DNA of 64,000 nt, taken from positions 14,847,041-14,911,040 of the forward strand of contig BROE01000024.1 in NCBI GenBank assembly GCA_036571765.1, read 5' to 3'. The translations under genes and the position numbers were made by a program. Source of the DNA: Plecoglossus altivelis. Lineage: Eukaryota > Chordata > Actinopteri > Osmeriformes > Plecoglossidae. Positions 12,548 through 20,990 of the stretch are shown piece after piece. Positions within the stretch are counted from its first letter, which is position 1; the number at the start of each line of letters is the position of its first letter. Under the pieces are notes generated by a model. The model was given only the letters and a program-made list of their open reading frames with translations. It was not told the origin of the DNA and ran no database searches.

Positions 12548-14384
12548 ACTACACATCACTTATCCTTACTACGTGTGTCAGTGTGTGTGTGTGTGTGTGT
12601 GTGCATGAGAGTGTATGAGTGCATGCGTGTGTGTATGAGAGTGTATACGTGCTTGTGTGTATGAGTGTGTGCGTGCATGAGTGTATGAGTGTGTGTGTGC
12701 GTGCATGCATGCGTGTATGAGAGTGTGTGAGTGTGTGTAAGTGCGTGTTTGTGTGTACGAGTGTGTGTGCGTACGTGCATGTGCATGTGTGTATGTGTGC
12801 GTGCATGTATGTGCGTGCATGTGTGTGTGCATGTGTATGAGCGTGCGTGTGTATGTGTGTGCTCACCTGTCACAGCCACCAGTGCTCCAAACAGCTTGAT
12901 GAGCGCCAGCACAAAGGAGATGCCAAAGTAGCCAGTGAGAGAGAAGAGGAAGGCGTAGCCATACGTCTGCAGAAGGTTCTACACAGGAGACACACACAGG
13001 AGATACACACAGGAGACAAACACACAGGAGACACACAGGTGACACACAGGTGACACACACAGGAGACACACAGGTGACACACAGGTGACACACACAGGAG
13101 ATACACACAGGAGACAAACACACAGGAGACACACACACAGGAGACACACAGGTGACACACACAGGACACACAGGTGACACACAGGTGACACAAACACAGG
13201 TGACACACACACAGGTGACACACACACACACAGGTGACACACACACAGGTAACACACAGGGGAGACACAGGTGACACACACACAGGTGACACACATACAG
13301 GTGACACACAGGAGACACACGTGACACACAGGTGACACACAGGTAACACACAGGAGACACACGTGACACACAGGTGACACACACAGGTGACACACACAGG
13401 ACACCTCAAAACTGTGACTCACTGTGACAGGACCACCCAAACGCTGTTCCAACTCTGCACTATCATGAATACTGTCTGATGATGGCTGCATTTTGGACAT
13501 GCTCTATGTGGATGTAGGTTTGGATAACAGCAAGTGCTGGATGTGTAAGGCTGTATTTCGACATGCTCTATATAGGTTTGGATAACATCGTGTGCTGGAT
13601 GTGTAAACAGAGAGAGGAGATCTACCTTAGAGCAGAAGGCCATGGCAGGGCTGAGTCCACCCACACACAGCAGACCAGCCAGGATGTACACAAACCCAAT
13701 GGAGTAAGAATACAGCACCTGCAACACACACACTGCCATCAGAAACACACTGGGGCACAATGCCTGGCAGCTGAAAGTCATCTTTGAAAAGGAATTGAGA
13801 TGTAACTACACATGTTAGTGATGCGTGTTCAGATCATGTGTGATCAGATCATGCGTGTTCAGATCATGTATGTTCAGAACCATTTCAGAGTTGGAGCCGT
13901 TGTGGAGCTTCATGGCTTTCTCCTGGACATTTCCAATAGCAGCATCCGCACACAGTGCCAGGGAGATGAACAGCACTCCTACCACACACAACATCACACT
14001 GGTCACTGTGACATCACACATGTCTCTGTGACATCACACTGGTCACTGTGACATTGCACAGGCCTCTGTGACATCACACACGTCTCTGTCATACATCACA
14101 CTGGTCTCTGTGACATCGCATAGGTCTCTGTGACATCGCACAGGTCTCTGTGACATCGCACAGGTCTCTGTGACATCGCACAGGTCTCTGTGACATCACA
14201 GAGGTCATTGTATCTATGTCTTGCTAAGGTCCACCTCTCTCTCAGGTCTTCCTGGATCAGACTCACCTGTCACGTTGAAGTTGGGGGCCACCGTGCTGTC
14301 TGCTAGAGTGAACCAGATCAAACCCAGGCTCATGCAGACCGCGGCACTAACATCAGTCAGGTTGTAGCGTTTCCCTGCACACAG

Positions 14385-14427
<43 letters not shown>

Positions 14428-17184
14428 CACGCACACACACACGCACGCGCACACACACACACGCACACACACACTTAAGAGAGTTAGGTGTTTCTCCACA
14501 GAGCCTCTGTTCCCTGAACAACACCAGACCATCTCGTCTGTCATCACATCAACACCTTCAACACTGCGTCCTGACTGAACCTTGACAGCACAGAAGAGGA
14601 AACCTGCTTTGTGATCAGGTAAACCAGAAGCAGCATCCTGCTCTAAGCCGTCCTCTGGTCAGACGCCAGGCAGGAGGGAGGGAGAGGGTGAGGAGGGAGA
14701 GGAGGGTGAGGAGGGAGAGTAGGGTGAGGAGGGTGTGAGCGCTGCCCAGGTTGGACACAATCCGAAGAAAAGACCGAAAAAAACAAAAACAATAAACAAA
14801 CGGCAGAGCGTTCCCAAACACGGCTGTTGCCGTGGGGATGACAAGGTGGCGCAGGAGGTCGGACTGGGGCTTTGATTCTGTTCTTTCCTTTGATGGAGGG
14901 TTAACTCTCCCCCCTCCTCCTCCCTCCCCCTCTCTCCCCCTCCTCCCTCCCCCCCGCATCCTGAACACAGCCTCCCTTCTCCCCTCCGACCGCCCTTGGG
15001 GGACTGTGGTCTGCATCGCCGGTCCGTGAGAGGAGAAGAAGAAGAAAGCCGAGTGACGGCTCGGACAGGGAACCCTATGAAGATGCTGCGGAGATGAAAG
15101 ACAGGACGCCCTCAACCACCAGCGCCCTGACAGAACACAACACAGGAAGTAAGGAACTCTGAGAGAGAAAGTTGAAACTGGTTGCTGCTCGCAGGCGTAC
15201 GGTAACGAGAGAGGGAGGAACTAAAGGGCAGGATGACTGACATCCTGTCTGTAGAGGAGCACTTTGTTTTGGGTTTTGTCGTACAGCATCAAAAAGAGAT
15301 GGCTTCTTAACATCTGCATGCTTGATGTGTCCATGTTCAGCTATAACTCCAAACCTGAGTTCACATTCCCGTAAAACACTCAAACTCCCTGCTCCACTCT
15401 CTGCCATACCTGTAGAGTCCAAACTCCAACAGTAACAGGCCTTCCTGTAGAGTCTAAACTCCAACAGTAACAGGCCTTCCTGTAGAGTCTAAACTCCAAC
15501 AGAAACAGGCCTTCCTGTAGAGTCTAAACTCCAACAGTAACAGGCCTTCCTGTAGAGTCTAAACTCCAACAGTAACCGGCCTTCCAGTAGAGTCTAAACT
15601 CCAACAGTAACAGGCCTTCCTGTAGAGTCTAAACTCCAACAGGAACAGGCCTTCCTGTAGAGTCCAAACTCCAACAGAAACAGGCCTTCCTGTAGAGTCC
15701 AAACTCCAACAGGAAGAGGCCTTCCTACAGAGTCCAAACTTCCCTGACTGGTGATCAAGAGTCTCCTCACCTTGTATGAAGATGCCTCCTATCATGACAG
15801 GGATGAGCTTGCAGCACTTGAAGATGACCTGGGTGGGGTAATTGAGGTATCCCAGCGAGGTGTTAGACAGGCCCATGGTTCCCACAGTCAGGAATGCTAT
15901 GATCATGTAGGTCTTCCCTGGGATTCTGCAGAGGAAACAGGAGTGTGAGTGTGGAGGGGGTGTTCTGAGTGTTCTGTGTGTTCTGTATGTTCTGTGTGTT
16001 CTGCATGTTCTGAGTGTTCTGCATGTTCTGAGAGTTCTGCGTGTTCTGAGAGTTCTGCGTGTTCTGAGAGTTCTGAGTGTTCTGAGAGTTCTGAGTGTTC
16101 TGAGTGTTCTGAGTGTTCTGAGAGTTCTGAGTGTTCTGAGTGTTCTGAGAGTTCTGCGTGTTCTGCGTGTTCTGAGAGTTCTGAGAGTTCTGCGTGTTCT
16201 GAGTGTTCTGCGTGTTCTGAGAGTTCTGCGTGTTCTGAGAGTTCTGCGTGTTCTGCGTGTTCTGAGTGTTCTGTGTGTTCTGAGAGTTCTGAGTGCTCTG
16301 AGTGTTCTGCGTGTTCTGGGTGTTCTGAGTGTTCTGAGTGTTCTACGTGTTCTACGTGTTCTACGTGTTCTGAGTGTTCTGAGTGTTCTGAGTGTTCTGG
16401 GTGTTCTGGGTGTTCTACGTGTTCTACGTGTTCTGAGTGTTCTGGGTGTTCTGGGTGTTCTACGTGTTCTGAGTGTTCTACGTGTTCTGAGTGTTCTACG
16501 TGTTCTACGTGTTCTGGGTGTTCTACGTGTTCACCTCCTCCTCTTGTCTTCTGTGAACTGCAGCTCCACCAGACTGAACACAGAGTAGAATCCAAACTGC
16601 ACTAGCGTCAGGTACCAGCCGAACGGCTTGAAGCCCTCCACAGAGAAGATCAGCTCCTGACACATAACACAGGACCAAGGAAACATGCACTTCACACAGG
16701 GTAATACAGAGATGAAGTCAAACCTGTTGCATTTTAGCCTGAAGTCACAGAGCTACACAGCCATCCCCTACAAGGCTGATTGATCTGCTCTGAAACAGGC
16801 ATCAGTTCATTAAGCGTCAGCACTACAAATAAAGATCACCATCACGTCTAAGTCATACAGCAAACGCTTATACGTCACTTCACTTCACTTATCCAAAGCT
16901 TAAAATGAACAGTGCTTTCATAGAGGGCAGCAGATCAAAGCCCAGGTGATCAGCCCTCCTTGACTGACCTGCAGGTAGCCGTAGATGAGGTAGAAGAGGA
17001 AGACTCCAGCCACACACAGCAAGAACTGCGTGGGCGCGTTGAAACCGCTCAGGTTGAGCCCCAGCACACGCAGCTCGTCCACAGAGCGGATGTGAGGAGA
17101 CATGACCTCTGTGGAGGCAGGGATGGAGATGGAGATGTGCTTCCTGGAAGTGTTGTAACCCATCAAGCTGAACTTGCCACTCAT
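11649..17184 (-). CDS. slc35b3: slc35b3: Golgi PAPS transporter 2 (solute carrier family 35 member B3), nine coding exons
   Basis: The family member carries the sulfate donor PAPS from cytosol into the Golgi lumen for sulfation of proteoglycans and glycoproteins (known for SLC35B3/PAPST2). I joined 17184-16969, 16656-16535, 15925-15771, 14374-14267, 13978-13881, 13718-13626, 12978-12867, 12379-12310 and 11799-11649. All introns are GT-AG and the sum is 1125 nt: 374 codons plus TAG, with no internal stop. Recognisable family stretches are SRKHISISIP, GVFLFYLIYGYLQ, IIAFLTVGTMGLSNTSLGY, YPTQVIFKCCKLIPVM, CMSLGLIWFTLADS, IGNVQEKAMKLHN and TTGRKAMTIVLSF. About ten hydrophobic segments are visible. 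Human SLC35B3 is about 400 residues; the difference is at the N terminus. The start at 17184 is the conserved-looking Met. An in-frame upstream exon could add 13 residues starting at 18171. The introns are packed with tandem repeats. Identity is near certain; the exact start is not. Confidence 0.95.
11915..12307. repeat. 11-bp minisatellite in last slc35b3 intron
   Basis: GGATGTGAGGT units with AGGT/AAGG insertions making 15-bp variants. The array runs to within a few bases of the donor at 12309. Confidence 0.93.
12310..12379 (-). CDS. slc35b3: slc35b3 exon, residues 302-325
   Basis: This 70-nt exon reads (V)TTGRKAMTIVLSFMFFSKPF then TF and CA of Gln. Phase 2 at donor CA|gtatgt fits both consensus and frame. 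The TTGRK loop and the hydrophobic segment after it are a family hallmark. An 11-bp array begins within about ten bases of the donor. Confidence 0.94.
12404..12866. repeat. CA array (12404-12547) then GT array (12574-12866) filling one slc35b3 intron
   Basis: CA runs interrupted by ACAGGCTACATCAC are followed by GT-rich sequence with GTGCATGAGAGTGTATGAGT motifs. The opposite orientation could form a large imperfect hairpin. The GT part touches the donor at 12866. Confidence 0.92.
12867..12978 (-). CDS. slc35b3: slc35b3 exon, residues 265-302
   Basis: Acceptor CTCCTGTGTAG, itself a unit of the adjoining minisatellite, is followed by NLLQTYGYAFLFSLTGYFG to KLFGALVAVT. It ends in phase 1 at gtgagc. 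It contains membrane segment 8 and the start of segment 9. A GT/CA array begins right after the donor. Confidence 0.94.
12983..13403. repeat. 10-13-bp ACACAGGTGAC / ACACAGGAGAC minisatellite in slc35b3 intron
   Basis: Dozens of short units, many containing CAGGTG. The first units overlap the acceptor region of the exon ending at 12978. ORFs on the minus strand (CVTCVSPVC) are artefacts. Confidence 0.94.
13490..13615. repeat. Two-copy repeat of about 60-70 bp in slc35b3 intron
   Basis: GACATGCTCTAT...GGTTTGGATAACA...GTGCTGGATGTGTAA occurs twice, the first copy carrying a short insertion. Confidence 0.8.
13626..13718 (-). CDS. slc35b3: slc35b3 exon, residues 234-264
   Basis: After acceptor GTGTTGCAG it reads VLYSYSIGFVYILAGLLCVG and ends MAFCSK at donor gtagat; both boundaries are phase 0 (93 nt, 31 codons). 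It contains membrane segment 7. Confidence 0.94.
13815..13880. repeat. Short imperfect repeat abutting slc35b3 donor
   Basis: CGTGTTCAGATCATG is repeated about three times with variants and runs into the donor at 13879-13880. Confidence 0.8.
13881..13978 (-). CDS. slc35b3: slc35b3 exon, residues 201-233
   Basis: It reads GVLFISLALCADAAIGNVQE and ends HNGSNSEM in phase 0. It contains membrane segment 6 and a highly conserved loop. The donor ATG|gttctg is a weak match to the GTRAGT consensus and abuts a short imperfect repeat (13815-13880). I chose it because the next exon supplies the VLYSYS continuation exactly. Confidence 0.9.
13995..14212. repeat. 20-bp minisatellite in slc35b3 intron
   Basis: About 11 units of GTCTCTGTGACATCGCACAG and variants (GTCACTGTGACATCACACTG). 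Confidence 0.92.
14267..14374 (-). CDS. slc35b3: slc35b3 exon, residues 165-201
   Basis: Acceptor TGTGTGCAG is followed by GG-AAA-CGC (G)KRYNLTDVSAAVCMSLG through to APNFNVT; it ends in phase 1 at donor gtgagt. It contains membrane segment 5. The acceptor tract is TG-rich because a CA microsatellite (14387-14475) lies directly upstream on the minus strand. Confidence 0.94.
14387..14475. repeat. (CA)n next to slc35b3 acceptor
   Basis: CA run with CGCACG interruptions, starting about 12 bases from the acceptor at 14375-14376. Confidence 0.92.
14476..15404. other. Intron interior of slc35b3, mixed composition
   Basis: Holds a GAGGGTGAGGAGGGAGA tract (14672-14735) and C-rich tracts (14908-14956). 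No alternative exon recognised. Confidence 0.5.
15405..15742. repeat. 35-bp minisatellite in slc35b3 intron
   Basis: About 9.5 units containing CAGGCCTTCCTGTAGAGTCT then AAACTCCAACAGTAA. It ends about 28 bases from a donor. Confidence 0.94.
15771..15925 (-). CDS. slc35b3: slc35b3 exon, residues 113-165
   Basis: It begins after CCTCTGCAG with A-ATC-CCA, completing R then IPGKTYMIIAFLTV, and ends GGIFIQG in phase 1 at donor gtgagg. It carries membrane segments 3 and 4 with the strongly conserved LGYLNYPTQVIFKCCK stretch. Confidence 0.95.
15952..16532. repeat. 9-bp TGTTCTGAG minisatellite in slc35b3 intron
   Basis: About 64 units (TGTTCTGAG, AGTTCTGCG, TGTTCTACG, TGTTCTGGG). It ends exactly two bases before a donor dinucleotide. 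Open on both strands (CSECSA / SEHVEH) because the unit is three codons. Not coding. Confidence 0.96.
16535..16656 (-). CDS. slc35b3: slc35b3 exon, residues 73-113
   Basis: After acceptor TGTCAG it reads ELIFSVEGFKPFGWYLTLVQ and on to ELQFTEDKRR, ending in phase 2 (AG|gtgaacacg). The third Arg of KRRR is completed by the next exon. It contains membrane segment 2 and the basic loop. The donor's intronic bases from +3 on belong to the 9-bp minisatellite in the following intron. Confidence 0.93.
16835..16910 (-). mobile_element. Possible SINE tail relic in slc35b3 intron
   Basis: Read on the minus strand, AGCTTTGGATAAG...AGCGTTTGCTGTATGAC resembles the TTTGGATAAAAGCGTCTGC tail of fish tRNA-derived SINEs, with an insertion. 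No promoter boxes are kept. Confidence 0.4.
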
Positions 17185-17196
17185 CTTTTCTCCCGG
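16969..17196 (-). CDS. slc35b3: slc35b3 first main coding exon (residues 1-72)
   Basis: ATG at 17184-17182 opens MSGKFSLMGYNTSRKH; the exon ends GYLQ|gtcagtca (phase 0). The acceptor CTCTCTCTCAG sits just upstream, so the exon begins at 17196. Its 12 nt before the ATG read PGEK in frame. It holds the cytosolic N-terminal tail with the TMSPHI/SVDEL-type region and the first membrane segment (about residues 52-72). Confidence 0.93.
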
Positions 17197-17736
17197 CTGA
17201 GAGAGAGGGAGACGTAGAGGCAGTTACTAAGGTGTTCTCGCTGTTACCTTGCAGGTAACGCGAACATGCTTTGGCTAGCTTTTCGAAGACGTAGAATATT
17301 GCTTTCTAAACTCGGACGTGATCGGTTCACATGTGCAACAATTTAGTTCGGTAAACAATACAATGAATGGAACGCCTATATGGTACAAAACAGTACAGGA
17401 GTGCTGTGCTGTTTTGATGGTGGCTAGCTACTTGTTCGCCTTCGTATCGGCGGGCATGTCAACACTACAGACTGATCGTTGCTACCACGAACAGGTAAAC
17501 TGGATGCTGAACTGGTACAACACTGTCATCATATCTATTCTAGGTAGACATATATTCCTAATAGTGAGCTAGTTAGCCATCTATCTGGGGAGTTAAACGT
17601 ATTTTAGGTTTAGCGAACCTGCAAAACATTAGCGGCATATTTCAGAGCTGCTAAGTAATGACGATAATTTAGCAAGACATTTTAGAATCGCAAAATGATA
17701 CTTTGACAGGCTACTGTAGCTGGCTAGTTAGCTCAC

Positions 17737-17990
17737 CTAGTAACCCACCATGTATCCGTGCGCTGCTTCCGGGTTTGAAAGGCTACTTTAAAATGAGCTC
17801 TTCTTGTGAGACGATCCAGATATGTCATTGCGAACGTGAGAGCATCATACTATAAAACATTCAACAACAATCGACCTATTCCCGCAGAATCGCAAGACAG
17901 GGACCGGTGGGAAGCTAATTAGCTAGCATGCCGACACTCCAGCAGTCTCCTGGCTGCAGCCAACAACTTCCGGTCAGACTTACATCGAAC
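17737..17990 (-). promoter_or_regulatory. slc35b3: Candidate slc35b3 promoter with alternative non-coding first exon
   Basis: Two exact CCGGAAG motifs on the minus strand (17766-17772 and 17967-17973) match the ETS/GABP type common in TATA-less housekeeping promoters. About 30 bases below the first is a donor TAG|gtgagc (exon edge 17737). That putative exon contains a tiny upstream ORF (MVGY and stop), so translation would start at 17184. Inferred from motifs only. Confidence 0.45.
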
Positions 17991-18144
17991 TTTGACCTGT
18001 TGCGCCATTGGCTGAGAATGTTAAAGCAGCAAACAGGTGAATACATTGTCTTAGATATGTCATTGATTTGTCCACAGCTAGAATAAATTAATTCCTTGTA
18101 GTCGCAAGAAAGATCATGTAGTATGAAGGCATGAACAGGCCTAC

Positions 18145-18171
18145 CTCTTCTGTATAGTCTAAAGAATCCAT
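18145..18171 (-). CDS. slc35b3: Possible upstream coding first exon of slc35b3 (9 codons)
   Basis: An ATG at 18171 reads MDSLDYTEE to a good donor GAG|gtaggc. Spliced to the acceptor at 17197-17198 it stays in frame (EE-PGEK-MSGK), extending the protein by 13 residues. The frame is open further upstream to about 18306 but I saw no earlier ATG. Human SLC35B3 also has a longer N terminus, though the residues do not obviously match. This could equally be 5' UTR read-through. Confidence 0.45.
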
Positions 18172-18418
18172 CTCTCCGTTTGTTAAGTAATTAAATGTAT
18201 TTGCGAGTGTCCAATAACTGTTGCTGCACGCTGACAGCAGAATAACTCGTCTGTCTGGTTCGTCAGCATGTGGAGGAACGGCTTGTTCCTTGATGTCAGT
18301 TGACAAGTGCTGGGTCAGAGGGTGAGTTTATCCACCACAAGTTTAACGACACTTAAGTCAACAGGATGTAACTGTGTTAGGTGGAGTTAACACTGCATTA
18401 AGCAATTTTGCTCCTCCA

Positions 18419-18870
18419 GCAAACTAGTGTTCCCTACCTCATCTCCCATCTTTCTCTCCTCCCTGTCTCTCCTCCTTCCTTCCTCCCCCCCCTCTCTCTC
18501 TCTCTCTCCCTTCCTTCCTGTCTCCCTTCCCTCTCTCTCTCTCTCTCTCTCTCCCTTCCTTCCTCTCTCTCTCTTCCCTCTCTCTCTGTCTCCCACTACC
18601 TTCCTTCCTCTCTCTCTCCCTCTTCCTTCCTTCCTTCCTTCCTTCCTTCCTTCCTTCCTTCCTTCCTCCCTCCCTTCCTCTCTTCCTCCCTTCCTTCCTC
18701 TCTCTCCCGCCTCTACCCTCTTCTCATTCCTTCCCTACCTCCTGTTCTTACAACATCCTCCCTCCCTCCACAGCCTCTTCCTACCAGTCACTGAATCAGT
18801 CCCTCCCTCCCTCCACAGCCTCTTCCTACCAGTCACTGAATCAGTCCCTCCCTCCCTCCTCCTGCCTCCC
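18419..18870. repeat. CT/TTCC pyrimidine tract with a 44-bp duplication
   Basis: TCTCTC and (TTCC)n runs. At about 18763-18850 a segment CACAGCCTCTTCCTACCAGT plus CACTGAATCAGTCCCTC is present twice in tandem. Confidence 0.9.
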
Positions 18871-19977
18871 TCCTCCTGCCTCTCCTTCCTAATGGTTTCT
18901 GTATCCGCCCCCCGTCCTCCCATCCCCCCCAGATACCATTATTTCCAGCTAGCCTCCTTGACAATATAAAGATTCAGAGTGGACAGCTCAATCCCTCTTC
19001 CATCTCAGATTTGATTGTAATGGTATTGCCTTCTGTCCCTGTGCGGCCTCCAGCCTCCTAGACTCGGCCTTTATGACACTAAAAAGCCAGGCTACAATTT
19101 TTCCATCTATTCAAAAGAATTCTGTTAATAACTCATTTGGAATGAGTCTGCTGCACAGAGGTAGGCTCTGGTCAGGTGTGGCTCCTCCTCCCTCAGGTCG
19201 CTCGCCGCGTTAAGGCCGGACAAATCACCGTCAGAAAGGATTAATAATCTGTCGGAGTGGAAGGCCCTCCTGCCCAGTGTGCCAGTCCCAAAGAGCCATA
19301 GAGCTCATGTTTACAACCTGCTGAAGTATTCAGCTGTGCACAGCAGGACACCACACACTCCCATTCACATCAGAGTTTACAAGTGTTCCCATTCATCAAA
19401 TACCATGATTTATGTAATAAAACCAATGTTCCTACCCATAATATCCTTTTAAATAATAAAATACTTATTTATTGATTATTCAAAAAAGCACATATTCTAG
19501 TAATGACTTTGGAGCAGGACCACTGGACCTGCGATAAATAAGGTGGAAGAGATGAAGGGTAGAGAAATGATTTCTGAACCAGCCGGATCTGGATTCAATA
19601 TGGCCTGGTGGAAAGCGGATCAAGCCAGGCATTATTCAATCTCTCCAGGGCTTGGGAGGGAGCAGGGCCTTGAGTTCCCTGGCTGGGCTTCTGGTGGACA
19701 GCAGAGCGAGAGTGGAACTTAATTGCTTTTCTTTTAAACAGACTGACTGCATAGGAACTGACCAGCATCGTACAGGAGCAGTATTTACATTGAAGCTTAA
19801 CATCCAAGCTTTGATTTGGGTTGTAAGGAGTTACAAGCGTCTCATCGGTTAGTCAGAGACAGGCATGAGCAGGTTACTAACTAGTGCTCACGGAAGCTCC
19901 AGTTCTGTCGCTGTGGCGACAGATCTGTATAATCATGATATACAGGTATTTCTCAGTTCATTGAAGAGGAATTGATA
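18871..19977. other. Unique block, no gene seen
   Basis: Unique sequence including element-like stretches (19070-19150, CTAAAAAGCCAGGCTACAAT) and an AT-rich part at 19400-19500. No exon recognised. Confidence 0.45.
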
Positions 19978-19979
19978 TA

Positions 19980-20459
19980 CACTCACCTAAAGGATTATTA
20001 GGAACACCATACTAATACTGTGTTTGACCCCCTTTCACCTTCAGAACTGCCTTAATTCTACTTTGCTCTTCTACCATCTTGAATTAGTTTGCCCATTCTC
20101 CTCTGACCTCTGGCATCAACAAGGCATTTTCACCCACAGGACTGCCGTATATTGGATGCTTTTGCCTTTTCACACTATTCTTTGTAAACCCTAGAAATGG
20201 TTGTGCGTGAAAATCCCAGTAACTGAGCAGATTGTGAAATACTCAGACCAGCCTGTCTGGCACCAACAACCATGCCACGCTCAAAATGGCTTAATGACCT
20301 TTCTTTCCCATTCTGACATTCAGTTTGGAGGTCAGGAGATTGTCTTGACCAGGACCACATCCCTAAATGCATTGCAGCAACTGCCATGTGATTGGTTAAT
20401 TAGATAATTACATTAATGAGAAATTGAACAGGTGTTCCTAATAATCCTTTAGGTGAGTG
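19980..20459. mobile_element. Tc1/mariner-type MITE, about 480 bp
   Basis: Terminal inverted repeats begin CACTCACCTAAAGGATTATT and end with the complement (ATAATCCTTTAGGTGAGTG). Near-identity extends about 29 bases. TA dinucleotides flank both ends (19978-19979 and 20460-20461), the expected TA target duplication. I recognise the terminal motif as a repeat family common in fish and amphibian genomes. It is too short to encode a transposase, so it is non-autonomous. Confidence 0.88.
20175..20291 (-). pseudogene. Tc1-like transposase N-terminal helix-turn-helix remnant
   Basis: Inside the MITE the minus strand encodes GARQAGLSISQSAQLLGFSR followed by TTISRVYKE, the paired-like DNA-binding helix-turn-helix found at the N terminus of Tc1 transposases. 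There is no start and no DDE catalytic domain. It is a fossil fragment marking the element's Tc1 ancestry. Confidence 0.7.
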
Positions 20460-20734
20460 TAAGTGTTAAAATAGCTAACAGTTTAAAGGCTATGGGTTAG
20501 GGTTTAGTGTTAGATATCAGGTGAACTTCTTAGAAGGTCAGGCTCAAAACATCTGTGCAGAGCTAAGGATGCAAACCACTGCATCCTTTCTATGCTGTTA
20601 AGCTCTGTATAAGGTTCACCCTAAACATGAGGAAATGCTGGTTAGGAATGTGTCTTCAAGCTGCTGAGGCTAACCTCCAAAAGTCTTTTAAAGGAAACAC
20701 AGGCTTGTCTGCTAGCGGGTGTGTGCACAGTGAG

Positions 20735-20990
20735 AGAGAGGAGGAGCGGGAGGAGGAGGAGCGGGAGAGGAGGAGGGGTTGGAGAAGGAGGAGCAAGAGG
20801 AGGAGGAGGGGAGGAGGAGGAGAGGAGGAGGAACAGGAACAGGAGGAGGAGGATGAACAGGAAGAGGAGGAGGAGGAGCAGGAGAGGAGGAGGAGCAGGA
20901 GGAGGATGAGAGGAGGAGGGGCAGGAGGAGGAGAGGAGGAGAATCAAGAGGAACAGGAGGAGGAGCAGGAGGAACAGGAGAAGGAGGAGC
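20735..20990. repeat. GGA-rich purine tract
   Basis: GAGGAGGAG with AGGAACAGGAG and GAGCAGGAGG variants. The open frame with acidic EEEEQE peptide is an artefact. Confidence 0.9.

Noticed and set aside
15903..16605. Overlapping long frames on both strands (SEHVEH and CSECSA)
   Set aside because: 9-bp minisatellite in a slc35b3 intron, open on both strands by period.
17318..17572. 84-codon plus frame antisense in the slc35b3 5' region
   Set aside because: No homology recognised and no clear start context; likely chance.
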